From assembly GCA_005656395.1 (NCBI GenBank), contig SRSI01000046.1:1054001-1118000 (forward strand): DNA of 64,000 bases, in the 5' to 3' direction. The DNA comes from Strongyloides papillosus (Eukaryota > Nematoda > Chromadorea > Rhabditida > Strongyloididae). Shown one piece after another: positions 14,201 to 26,013 of this stretch. The notes under the pieces were generated by a model. That model was not told the DNA's origin, did no database searches, and saw only the letters and a list, made by a program, of their open reading frames with translations. Numbering within the stretch: the first letter of the stretch is position 1; each line of letters begins with the position of its first letter. The position numbers were made by a program, and so were the translations under genes.

Positions 14201-15234
14201 GATGGAACAAAGTTATTGTAAAAGCTAATTAATTTTCCTGATGCTTCTTATGATAATAATATAGCATAGATAGTAGAGAATAAAATTGCATTTTAGGGAA
14301 GTGAAAACCTAATGCTAAATATTTAATTAAAAAGTAAAAAAGATAGGAATTGTAAGAAAGAATGAACTTTTTAAAATTTTTTCAATAATTATAAGAATGA
14401 AGCATAAATTAATTATAAAATGAAATAAGTGAAAATTTCGTTACTATAAATTAAAGTACTATCTTAAATGAAAAAACCATATTATGAATGTATCTATTTT
14501 TAAATGAAAATAAATATATTTTTATTATAAATTTTATAAAAATTTCCATCTTAAAATGTGTATGAATTGCTAATGAAACGTTTATATTGAGAGAAAATTT
14601 ATTATATATTCAGTTAAAAAAATATGTAGAAGAGAATTAGCTTAATAATTTAATCATTTGATAAATTAATATAATTAAAATATATTTTTAATAAAAATAA
14701 ATTTAAACTTTTAAAAGTGTAATAATATGTTAAGAAACCACTTTTATAGGTATTAAAAATCAACTATTAATAAATAAATGTTATGATATTTTAAATTGGT
14801 AAAATTTCTATCGTTTAAATAATTATAGATAATGTATAAGGCAAATATTGAATATTAAAATTATACTAAAAAAATAGTAGTATTTAATATTGTGATCAAA
14901 AAATGTTATGCGATCAATAGAAAAAGATCAACAAAATAATAATATTGAAGTTGTTTTTTTTGATAGAGGTACCTAATTATTTGTCATCATTCACATATAA
15001 AAAAGAACAAAACTTACATTTAATGGCGAAATAACAAAAATATAATAAATGTAGAATAGATATTATGGAATAAAGAATTTTTGAATCAAGTTTATAAAAT
15101 TATAAAAATAGAATGATTAACAAAGAATTCATTGTAACATAAAATTTGTTCAACTTATTAAATAACACAATAAAATATATTACTTATATTGAATATATAT
15201 TAATAAATATTGGTATAAAAATGAGTCTAGGTAA

Positions 15235-15351
15235 ATGAAGGAGATGAGTGCTTGGTCTAGTGATGCATACAAATCACCAATATATGATCAAGTTAAAGAA
15301 AGAACTAAATATAGCATGGAAACTACGCGCACAATAACAATTCATAAATAA
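15235..15351 (+). CDS. Candidate micro-ORF or isolated exon (38 codons), unknown
   Basis: ATG at 15235 opens 38 codons to TAA. The translation (beginning MKEMSAWSSDAYKSPIYDQV) has a balanced composition of S, A, W, D, P, Q, E, R and T. Spurious ORFs in this AT-rich DNA are instead I/N/K/Y/F-rich. The underlying DNA is also locally GC-richer (GAGATGAGTGCTTGG, ACTACGCGCACAA). An in-frame TAA lies directly upstream and no convincing acceptor or donor flanks it. It could be a small peptide gene, a 3' exon or chance. No family was recognised. Confidence 0.25.
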   Translation: MKEMSAWSSDAYKSPIYDQVKERTKYSMETTRTITIHK

Positions 15352-18300
15352 TTTTTACTTCCTCAATTATGACAATATATTTAATTTGACTGAAACAATA
15401 ATTATTATTAAAAATAAATTGTATAATAAATAATATAACAACTTCTAACTTACCATTGTAAAGAATATGATCAATTCATAGATACATACATTGGAAAAAT
15501 TATTAATATATTAGAAGGTGTCCTAATGTCTCTCATTTTATTAAGTCTTTTTGTATTGTATTGTTTTTATAAATTATTCTTAGAAGAATAGATATACGAA
15601 TTTACATAGAAATTTTTTTTCCTTCCAATACATAGACAATTATGATGATCTAAGTAGTATTAATATTTAAAGAAAATAGAAGTTTTTGTTGATCTGATCA
15701 TAAACATTTACAATCACTATTCTTATAAACAATGAAACATTAAAAATTAAACTTAAAAATTTTTTTCTACTCAATAAAATAAAATCGGTTGGGAAAAGAT
15801 TTATATCAATTTATAGATCAAAAGAGAAAAATGTGAATTGTGAAAGATTTGATAAAATATTGGTGATATCAAAAATTACATAGTACAATCCAATTAAGTA
15901 TTTTATTTTCCTTCTGTGGTATTATAAATGATTTTTTTATTCATTATAAAATATGTTGGTTGATTGTAAAAAAATATATATAAATACCATTATTTGATGA
16001 TTGGATAGAGTGAAGAGGAGGAAAAACATGAAACCGGAAAGAAAGATGATGTGAAGAATGATACTTTGTAAGAACAATAATAAAGCAAAATATAACATGT
16101 CAATATAGAGTAAAAAAATAAGTTAGAAGAAATTGAATAAATGTTCTAAAATCATAAACTTCCAATTGTAAAATATCAACATGCAAACATGATTATAAAT
16201 TTCAAATAACAACATTGACTATATATATAAATGTATATATCCACGCCAATTAACTCTTTTGAGAAATTGTTTTGAAATCAAATTATAGTAACAAGGGAAT
16301 GACAGGACAGATGAGAGGTATAGAGAGGGAGATTCATTTTCTTTATCTGAAGGAATATTGCAATTGATGATTATGTGATAGAAGAGAATTAAAAATGGTA
16401 ATTGGTATTAAAATAGTTATTCGAATAGAAAGAAAATGTCAAAAGAAGGTGTTTTTAGTGTTATAGATCAATTATAAAAACGATAATGAGGTAAATGAAA
16501 GGATACTTCTACATAATTTTATAAATAAAATTTGGTGATAATGAAAGTTGATTGTAAAAAAAAGAGATGTAGTGATTGCAATATTCAAGCTATATATTAT
16601 ATTGTCATCTGATCAAATAAATGATAAAGAGTGATTTAATTGGAAAATCAGTTTGTATAAATAATAATGGAAAAATATTGCTTACCTAAAATAGATCTAG
16701 TATTATTATATCAACAATTATCAAATTCAATATTAATAGTATAATGAGTAATAAAAATATTGTTTTTAAAAATCATTAAATATTAATTAGTTAAAAGAGA
16801 TTCATCAATTTACAAGATAAAAAGATTTAGCAGTGGTAAATTTGTGAAAATTTCAATTATTCTCTAGACAATGAATACCATTGATTTTTATTATTATGTT
16901 ATAAAACAAACAAAGATAATTTATTCTATTGTTTATAGTTAGAATAAGGAATAGTTAATAATCAAGATGTGAATTATAAAATGATCAGAGTAAAAATAAA
17001 GAAAGGGATGAGTTACAAAATTTAAAACTATTTTTATGTATATAACAATTTTTTCTATTTTTTTAAAATACATTATGTGTCGTGATCAATGATAATATTG
17101 TTAATGAAAGACATATTGTTACAATGTGTCAAGAATAATTTTTATACATTTATTCTAATTTTTTGAAGTACGTTAATGTAAGATATAGAATAATACTATA
17201 AAAAAGGGTATATGAATAAAAATGTGGTTGGTTATATTTGATTTGTATATTTGATTAGTGTTTTAAAAGTGATGGATATCTAAAAATTTTGTTTTTAGTG
17301 ATTAAATTCCGAAATATTGTGTCTAAAAGATATTGAAAAGGTTTTTTTTTCGAAATATATCTTGATTGTGAGTGGGAATTTTTTGTTTATTCTTTCATAT
17401 AAATATTTTTAGGGGTAATTTTTATAAAATTTTTTTTACTTGATTTTAATAATATCCATGATAATATGATTTATTTAATTTGATAATTTCTTTATTCTTT
17501 CTAAACTTTCACAATAAAAAATGCTTTATTTATATCATTTATTTTACATTACTAATTATTATTCAATAAATATCTTCAAATAAAAAAATTTCTTTCATTA
17601 TCATTATTTAAAAATTAGAATAAAATGATTTAAAATATTATATTTGAACTTAATATAATATAACTAACTTTTTTTATTTAATAACAAGAAATGAAACGAA
17701 CATGAGTGCAATGATTTGAATAGAGTAAATTTGATAATGGGATGTTGTGATAGCGCAATCATTCTAAAATTAGTTATTGTAGTAGTGATCTGATGATGAA
17801 GTAAATATTATTTGCGGCAGGTGAATTGTTTGTAGATCAAAGTAATTGTATTATAAAATTGATTTTAAATTTTATAAATTATTAAAATGCAATTATTATT
17901 TTAAGGTATCATGACTTTTATTGTACATATAAAAATTATTTTACTTTTTTATAGATTTGCTAAAATTACACTTTATTATAAAATATATAAGAAATATATA
18001 CTAAAATTGTCTTAAATAAAATAAATCATAAAAACTTATTTATTATAATAAATATAATTTACATATAATTGAATAGGTAGAATTATAAATTTGAAATGTA
18101 CTAAAAATTGACTCTACTTATTAATGTTATATAAAATATATTTCAATGAAAAAATTATAAGTATGATTTATAAATTGATTTTACAATAATAGAATCACAA
18201 AAATACCTAGTAAATAATGATATATTTGTTTGAAGAAAATTAACAAAGTAAAATATTATTAAGATTACATTTTAACTTCTGATGATACTTGTAATATATT

Positions 18301-20052
18301 TTTTCAAGAAATGATAATATTCAACAATCAAAATATTTTTTATTAAAATATATATAGTACTATCAAAAGAATAGCTGATATTTTTTATATAATCAATGGA
18401 TATAACAAGTTTTATGATAAAAATGTTTTAAAAAACTTGAAAAACTTTTAATAAAACTTTTTTGTAACAAGCATTTTAACACGTGTTATAAGAAGTTAAA
18501 TGTAAATTATATTAATTAATATGAATATGAACTCCTAGAAAATATACAATAATGTAATTTAACTTATTATTAGATTAATTAATTAAATTTTTATACTATA
18601 TTTGATTTATTACTTCCAATACATTCTGTTTTATAATTTCAATAACTTTCATTTTTTACCTAACATTTAAATGATATAAAAAGAGATGGAAAACACTTTT
18701 TTACAACGTGGAGACTTAACAGAGTTTGTGCATAAAAATCATAACTTTTTTTGCGGAAAGTCTCAGTGATACAGTTAAAAAGATTAAAGCTGGAACTAAG
18801 TATTAACATCTTCATTGAAAGTATTTTTTTATAAAAATTAAAATTTTGTAAATTTGATAAAATGAGGTCAATATTCTAAAACATGTTTTTATTTAGTTGA
18901 TTTACCGTTTTTTGAGCTTTTTCTAGTTTTGCGAATATTACAACTTTGATTATTGATATTTTTGATATTATAAATTAATTTTTAACATAATTTTTTATTA
19001 GGAAAATTAATTTAAATTATTAAGTTATTTTTTAATTTCAAACGCAATTTCTTTAAAATTTTATCATATATGATTTAAAAAGTTTTACTTTTTTAAAAAA
19101 AGAAGTATTTATTTGTGTAATCATTGTTTTTATATTAATCGCTTTTTAGTAAAAATAGGTGAAATAAAATTTTTAAAGATTATAAGGAATAATTAGAAAT
19201 TTGATCATTATATTTTAGAGACTTAATGAATTCATAAAAGCTCACTAAAAGAGAGATAAAATTGTTAACTTTAAAATAAGAGAACAAATTAATTATAATT
19301 TGTAAATTTTATGATAAAATATTAGATTAAGTAAACGAAATTAAAGAATGATGCTGGAAGAATAAGTCACTACTGTACAATGTAGGATTTTTTTTCTTAA
19401 TTTATGAACAGAATATGTTTTAAACACTTAAAAGCAATATGAACAATTTATTTTCTATAAATCTAAATTCGTAGTTTATAAATTTATAAAAAAAATGATA
19501 TATGATTTTAATTATTTTCCTCAACATTAATAAAACGGTATAAAGTATATGGAAAGTGTTTTAAAAAAATACGCCGATTTGGTAAATTTTACTAATTGAC
19601 CAACATTTCATGTTTTACTATGATTTTATCCGTATGTTACAGATAATGTTTTGAAAATATATATAAAATAAAATCGTAAAAATTGACTATTATCAATGCA
19701 AATTTATGGAAATATTTTCATAATAGAAAAAAGCGTTACCAAACAAATTAGTAGAGAATAATTATAGCTATAAAAATGAAAAAACTATATTAATAAAGAA
19801 AATAAACATCAGTCTTATAAAAATAGTTAAATAAAATATAAATTTTGAATTTATTTTTCCACTTAAATATTTGGAAAATATAGGAAATTAAAAGTATTTG
19901 ACATTATTTCTATTTTATAAAGAACACTATATAAGCTTTCAACAATTTTTTAACATGACATAGAAAATTTAATTATTTATTTAAAATTTAATAGTACGTA
20001 TCTTTCTAGAAGATTTGGCATAAGTATACGTATAAAATCATTAATAAATATG

Positions 20053-20140
20053 GGGTATTAAAGAGGTTATAAAAATTTAACAAAGAGTTACGTATTTTTA
20101 GACACCCACATATTTTTACAACCTATAAACCAATACGCCC
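20053..20140. repeat. Foldback (inverted repeat) of about 88 bp
   Basis: AGGTTATAAAAAT at 20064-20076 pairs with ATTTTTACAACCT at 20112-20124 (12 of 13). The flanking GGG(G)TATT on the left corresponds to AATACGCCC on the right, so the pairing resumes outside a small internal gap. The loop is about 35 nt. It may be a degenerate terminal-inverted-repeat element or a structured transcript. Confidence 0.4.
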
Positions 20141-21160
20141 AATGTTATTACTATGATAAACCACTATTGGTTATATATTTAATTTATCAAAATCATTTAG
20201 AAAATATTATGAAATAATTATTACTAGACTAAACAAAAAAATTCGGTATTTTTTACAATTTTTGTTTTGATCTAGTCTTTTTAGATATTAGTCCCATCAA
20301 TTTTTTTGTGTTTATTGAACTTATACATCATAATATTAAATAGAAATTTAATTTTTATAAACTATCATTTTAAAATTCTAGACTATTAAATCAACAATTA
20401 CGAGATATTTTTTTATAAAAAAAAATGTTGTATTAATAATTCTAGCTTAAAATTAAGAAAAATAAAAAAGTAGTATTTGGTTAAATTTTATATAAAATTT
20501 ACTATTTAAGTCCAACATACTCTGCTTTTCTTATAATTTAGTTAATAAAAATAATAATAAAATTTATCTATTCATTTATAATTTTTGAAAAGTTTAACTC
20601 AGTGTTTATTATATTCAATTGATTTCTAGAAGTTTCTATATATTATTATCCGATTACCGGTACATACATAATTAATAAATAAATTCAGAGACTTTTGAGA
20701 AAACATTTTCTACGACCTAAATTTTTTACTCTAATTTAATTTTAATAATATATTATATTATTATAAATAAACCAAAAACTTTACAAAACTTTAATAAGTT
20801 TTTTAACATAATTACAACCTTTATTACTGTAATTTTATCGTACTTTAAATGATTAAGTTGTTAGAAACTTTTGCATTTTATGTTGCAAAATTTAAAAATA
20901 AAAATATACTTTTTAATTATATAGGTTTACGTAAATGATATACGGTAAATCTTTTAACTTTTTTCCTTTATCTTAATAAAAAATATACATAAATGAAGAA
21001 TAAAATTTTAAAAGTTGTTTACAAATATAATATGGTTTTTTTCTAGTGGAACTAATTTTTTAAAGAATTATGTGATTTCAAAGAATGGGTAAACTTTTAT
21101 AATTTTAAAGTTTAGTTTTTTAGTATATTACAGAAGAGTTGTTTTTTTAAAAAGGTGCAA

Positions 21161-21513
21161 TATATTGCTTCACACAATACCAATTCTTCACTTCAAGGTA
21201 GTAGTTTCCATTTCACAATCCCATGTGGTGATTTCTTTAGAACTTCTTTTATTATAAAAGTTCTGTTAAAATTTTTTTTAAATATTTATTTTGAATGATG
21301 ATAATTTCTATGAAAAATTTGAAATCATCATTTCGAAATGGTGATTTAGTGTTTGTATATAAATATGTCAAATAACCTCCATGAAGTGAAGTTTTCATTT
21401 TTAATATACTAGGGTAAGTATCGATGTGTAGAAGTTGTCATTCTTTATACAAAGATTCAGATTTAGACTGACTTAAGTTTTGTGTAGCATCTTTTTCGTA
21501 GTATATTGCTTCA
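21161..21513. repeat. Possible decayed mobile element with flanking direct repeats and internal palindromes
   Basis: The 12-mer TATATTGCTTCA occurs at 21161-21172 and again at 21502-21513. Between them, CTTCACTTCA (21186-21195) is inverted as TGAAGTGAAG (21382-21391), and a near-perfect 26-bp palindrome lies at 21322-21347 (one mismatched pair). Nested inverted repeats bounded by a direct repeat resemble a decayed foldback or MITE. No ORF is present. Confidence 0.3.
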
Positions 21514-21553
21514 TTCTCCTCCCATTGTTACAATTTTTTCTTGTTGTAAATTG

Positions 21554-21602
21554 GAAGTACTTTTTTAATTTTGCGTAAGCACCTGTACTTACTTGGTACT
21601 TC
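21554..21602. repeat. Nested hairpin
   Basis: GAAGTAC (21554-21560) pairs with GTACTTC (21596-21602). Within the loop GTAAG (21575-21579) pairs with CTTAC (21588-21592) around an 8-nt loop. This gives a two-stem nested hairpin of 49 nt. Function is unknown. Confidence 0.35.
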
Positions 21603-23068
21603 TTTCTTATAGTTTAAAATTCTTTTCAAAAATGATTTTTAATTTTATTAAACTATCTTCAATTGATCTTAGCTTCATTATAATTAATGTTTGCCATTAC
21701 GAATTAAATAGTGACAATATTTTTTTAAATATTGAATTTTACATTTTTATCATCAATAATCGTCTTGATTAACATATTAGGCTTATATAAGTACTACAGT
21801 TTTACTTTTAGATCACTTTTTATCGTATACAGTAAAGTTTATATCTTTGTTTTTAAAACATATTTTATAAACTATAAAAATAAAATTTATGTGTGCGATT
21901 TTAGTTTTCTTAGAGCTAATTATAATTTTCTTTAATTTCTTTAAATTACACTAACAACATATAAGGATAATTAATTCTTCACGGAAAAATTAACCGTCAT
22001 AATATGAAACTATTATTTTCTGTGCTTTATAATGCAGCCCGATTGTACCAAAAAACATCGTATTTTTATTTCTTGTCAATAAAGTGTTTGAATAATAGTA
22101 TATCGTACTTTCTTTTTTAGTAATGAGATGTAAAATAATTTACAATAATTAAAAATATAAGTACAATTGATATTTTTATATACTGAAGTTACAAAAACAT
22201 TCCATGAATATCTTTGTTTTTCTGAGTTTTTTAATTCTAGTTTCCCATCAATAATTAAAATTCTATTTGCTTATATTCCATAATTAGTTTGCCTTCGTTT
22301 TCACAACATTAAAGAAGCAACATATAAACAAACTAAAATTAAAGTTTAATAAATAAAGATGTCATATTTATACTTAGTTTGTTGTTATTTTCTTTTAAAT
22401 AATTATATTCGGTACTAAGAAGAAAGCACCTCTACGTGAAGTACATTAATTGTTGTTATTAGTAATTCTTTATTCTAATTTTAGTAGCCTTCTATTATTC
22501 CAATTATTGGTATATTTTTTATATATGCACTTATGTTGATTATTTTCCAAGAATGAAAACAATTTTCCGAATATCCTATAAAGCAGAAATAGCTTATAAG
22601 ATGAAAGCTAAGAAAATAAAAATAATAAAACAAATATTTTATTATCCCAAAAAATGATATCACGGGAACATTTTTCAAAATTGTCGTAATATTTTGCTTT
22701 ACCTGGTTTTCAGTGAATTAAGTTGTTGCAATGATATTTATTTATTTGATGAATAAAAAAATGCAGTAAATTTAATTGATTCATTTGCAGTACTGCCCGT
22801 AATGATTGATTTACTTAACTAATTATAACAAATATTTTTAGAGAAATAGGGAATATATAAAAGATTTTATCAAACAGTTAATTATTGCTCTTCCTTTCTT
22901 CAAAGACATTACAAAAAATTTAAGTATTTAAAATACAAAAAATTATACAAAATAAATCAATTGTATTAAAAAATGTTTAAAAGACTCTGTTATAGTCGTA
23001 GAAAATTTTTTTATGTATAATGTAGTATTAAAAACATTATGACAAAAAACTAATGAAATTAAACATTT

Positions 23069-23440
23069 TTAATCATTAAATATATCATCGCAATAATTTG
23101 TTTTACAACACATTTTTGATATTTGGTATCCATCTTTAGTGTATACTTTGACTCCAGCTTTCTAAAGTATACATATTTATTTTTATAAAAATAGACTTAC
23201 TTTACAAGTATGTTTGTAATCACAATCAAAAAAATCTCTCTTAATAGTTGAATCCGAAATTAAAATTTTATCATTTGTATGGTAACCATATAGTACAATG
23301 CAATATTTAACACTATCTCCGCAATCAATGTTGCCAACTTTTTTTAAATTATTTTTACGTAAACCTTGCAGGCATTTTATGGAAAATACCTCTGAAAAAA
23401 AAACAAGCATGACAATAAATAAAAGAAATAATCTATTCAT
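23069..23440 (-). CDS. Secreted Ly6/three-finger-like protein (110 aa, 2 exons)
   Basis: Exons are 23201-23440 and 23069-23161 on the minus strand, joined over a 39-nt intron (GTAAGT donor, CTTTAG acceptor) exactly between codons. Residues 1-20 are a hydrophobic signal peptide (MNRLFLLFIVMLVFFSEVFS). The mature part has eight cysteines and ends KMCCKTNYCDDIFND. The closing CC-x-T-x-x-C-[DN] is the hallmark of Ly6/uPAR three-finger domains. No GPI-type hydrophobic tail follows, so the protein is probably secreted. It starts 133 bp downstream of the degenerate protease gene on the same strand, and a good acceptor (TTTATTTTTAG) lies about 11 nt before the ATG, compatible with trans-splicing. The target or receptor is unknown. 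Confidence 0.7.
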
Positions 23441-23573
23441 ATCTTTTTTCTAAAAATAAACCGTTTATTAATTGCATTAAAATCGAATGAAAATTATATA
23501 CATTTTTATCAATGAAAATGAAAATGTTATATATTCAAAATTTTAGAAAATAGATATTGGTAAGCTATAAATA

Positions 23574-24914
23574 TTAATATAATAAATTGTCAATGTAATT
23601 GATATTTTTAAATAATATGTTTCTTTTCAAAACTTTTTTGATAACTACAACATTATGTCCTGGATAATCATTCAATGGATCAAAAGCAGATACTGACACT
23701 ATAACGCCAAATAACTCTGTTTTAATTTCACTTTCAGAACTACTATTTAAATGGTATGTTCTATAACAACCGGCACCAATATCATAATCTGATATCTTTT
23801 TTTGTGATATAATAAGACATTCATTATTATCAGCTGTTAAATTATATCCAACAGCATAAATACATTCAAAAGCACTTGAAAATTCATAAAAAATTATCTT
23901 TTCTCTTTTTCTTGGTTTATATCTTCTCCATAGATTTGTCCCATCCCTATAATATTGATCACCAGCTCCATAAATGAAAAAATGATCTGTTATAGTAACT
24001 TTGTTTGATGATGAACTACTTTTGTATTTATCGTGATCACTTGACGTATTTGCTATACAAGGATAATGAATACTAGAGGGGATTACATTTTGTAACTCCA
24101 TCAGAACAAATGCTTTTAAATTTCTTAACTTTACTTGATTTTTTTCAACTGGAAGTATAATATTTTTGATAGGATTTTTAAATTGAAACACGTCAAAATC
24201 AATTTTTCCAAATTTACCGTCAAATGTATCTTCATTTTTTTTTGTCATATTAAAATTAATGAATAAATTTTGCTTATTTTGATATTCAAATTTTCCTGAT
24301 TTTCTAAAATCACTCGCATATGTAACATCACCAACACATAATAATGTTGTTAAAACATGTTTGAGTCCAATAAGAACACCAGGACATAAATACATCTCAT
24401 CAACATGTGATCTTGACCATATTTCTACATGAAATCCTCCTCTTTCAAGTTGATCACCTAGTTTTTTTTTATAAAGTGTAGAAGTATTTAATCTAAAAAA
24501 AATCAATTATTAATATTTTATTAACTTACGCTTTTTTTGATTCTTCAATACAAGTATTATTTTTTACTACAAATTCTGGTTTATAGAATTTTTTGTTATT
24601 CTGATTAACAAGTTCATTACACTCTAAAAACATATGAAATATGTCTTTAAAAAAACTGTCATAAAATTTGGGTGCAAAATCTCTACCACATTTTTTATCA
24701 CCTTAAAAAATTTTATTACGTTATTTATAATAAACTTACTATATAGAATCTCTGAAGGTTTTGTATGATAAAATATATTTTTTCTAATAAAATTAGGATT
24801 AATAGTATTAAATTTTTTAGGATAATCAGTAATACTTTTTTTGGAACGCTTTGTTGGATAGGAATCTAAATTTTGAATAAATATTACTATAAAAATAAAA
24901 AATTGAAAAAACAT
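23574..24914 (-). CDS. Secreted trypsin-like pseudoprotease (S1/DUF316-like, 421 aa, 3 exons)
   Basis: Exons are 24740-24914, 24530-24701 and 23574-24492 (minus), with introns of 38 and 37 nt; all phases close. Residues 1-18 form a signal peptide. The middle and C-terminal parts follow the chymotrypsin-fold layout: around residues 152-169, CPGVLIGLKHVLTTLLCV occupies the place of the CGG-LI-VLTAAHC block, and near the end ECLIISQKKISDYDIGAGCY occupies the place of the C-GDSGGP block. The catalytic His is replaced by Leu (residue 167) and the Ser position reads Ile (D-I-G-A-G), so it should be catalytically dead. Nematodes have large families of such S1-derived secreted proteins (DUF316); assignment to that family is by resemblance. 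The gene lies 128 bp downstream of an active-site-intact trypsin on the same strand, suggesting local duplication and decay of catalysis. Confidence 0.7.
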
Positions 24915-25042
24915 ATTGTTTTTAACAATAAATTAAAAATTCTATGAATAAAATTTATTAATAATCGCAAAATTGTAATTAGTATACCAAAATCATTAAT
25001 TTAAATTTTGATATTCAATACAAAAAAGAATAGAAATAAATT

Positions 25043-26013
25043 TTATTTAGGTTCAATACAAGTTACAGTTCCATTTGTTGTTGTTTCTATGAAACCGCAA
25101 AATGTAGTGACTCTTGCATATATTCCTGGGTGTTTATATTCAGCACAACCTAAAAAAGTTATGTTAAAGAACTTTTATTATAATTTACCTGTTCCAAATG
25201 ATGTTATACCATATTGGAACCATGTTCCATTTTTTGATTGTACAACTAATGGACCACCAGAGTCTCCTTGACATGTATCTACACCTTCTTTCCCTGCACA
25301 AATCATAAGATCTGGCTTTAATTCATATGGATATTCACTATCACATGTGTTTTCATTAACAAATGGTACATTAACTTGTTTTAATTTTCTTGAAATAGAT
25401 CCTTCTTCTGTTGTTGTTCCCCATCCGGTAGCCCAAGCTGAATGTGGTTCCACAACAACATCTGTATCAGTTTTGGGAAGACAAATTGGTTGAACATGGT
25501 CATTAAAAGTAATTTCATCTTCTAATTCAATTAAAGCAATATCCCATGTAGGATCAGGATGTGGTTGGTAATTTGGATGTAAATGAATTTTTTTAACTTT
25601 ATGTAAAGTTTCACCTGATTCATTCATCTTAGATTCATCATATACTCCTGTTTTTACTCTAAAAGATGAAGGATGATTTTCATCCCCATAAACACAATGT
25701 CCAGCAGTCATAACCCATCCTTAAAAATTTCCAAGTTAATTAATAATAAATATATGTAAAAATTACCGGGAGCAATAATAGAGCCACCACAGTCTAATGT
25801 ACACCATTGAAACCATCCAGCAACACACCAAACAACTTGCCATGGCCATGAGTATGGAACGGCATCACTTCCTCCAACAATATCAACAGATGTTACGTTG
25901 TTAGTATTACTATTGACATTAGGAATAATAGGTGTTTGGCCACAAGAATAACTTCCAGAAGTAGCAGAAACAATTGTAAACAATAGAGATAATGTATACA
26001 AAAATTTCACCAT
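25043..26013 (-). CDS. Secreted trypsin-type serine protease (294 aa, 3 exons)
   Basis: Exons are 25767-26013, 25189-25719 and 25043-25149 (minus), with introns of 47 and 39 nt; phases close. A signal peptide (about residues 1-20) is followed by a propeptide and the activation site VD-IVGG (I45). The catalytic triad is intact: His90 in MTAGHC, Asp142 in TWDIALIEL, Ser236 in CQGDSGGP. Asp230, six residues before the serine, is the S1-pocket Asp of trypsin, so cleavage after Lys/Arg is predicted. The last exon supplies GCAEYKHPGIYARV, the usual C-terminal strand and helix region. It is probably a secreted digestive or host-interacting endopeptidase. A splice-acceptor-like TCTATAG lies 1 nt before the ATG. 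An AATAAA overlaps the stop codon, implying a very short 3'UTR. Five GATA-type sites lie upstream (listed separately). Confidence 0.93.

Larger units (their letters stand above)
919..23068. other. 22-kb gene desert 5' of the CUX-type gene
   Basis: No conserved protein-coding gene could be recognised on either strand. Stop codons are dense and the few ORFs over 60 codons are I/Y/N/F-rich noise. From 919 to about 16 kb the texture is rich in ATATAT runs and short palindromes such as CATATATATG; from about 17 to 22 kb it is more A/T-homopolymeric and those runs fade. Embedded items that do stand out are listed separately: a MITE at 5420-5648, a GC-richer island at 7.7-8.3 kb, a micro-ORF at 15235, and foldbacks at 20.05-21.6 kb. 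Because the CUX-type gene reads leftward, this whole stretch is its upstream side, so it could hold distal enhancers or a very long 5' intron. Which one cannot be decided from sequence alone. Confidence 0.7.

Noticed and set aside
25008..25271. Plus-strand ORF over the trypsin gene
   Set aside because: It is antisense to the trypsin exons, which carry a complete catalytic triad; a mirror reading frame.
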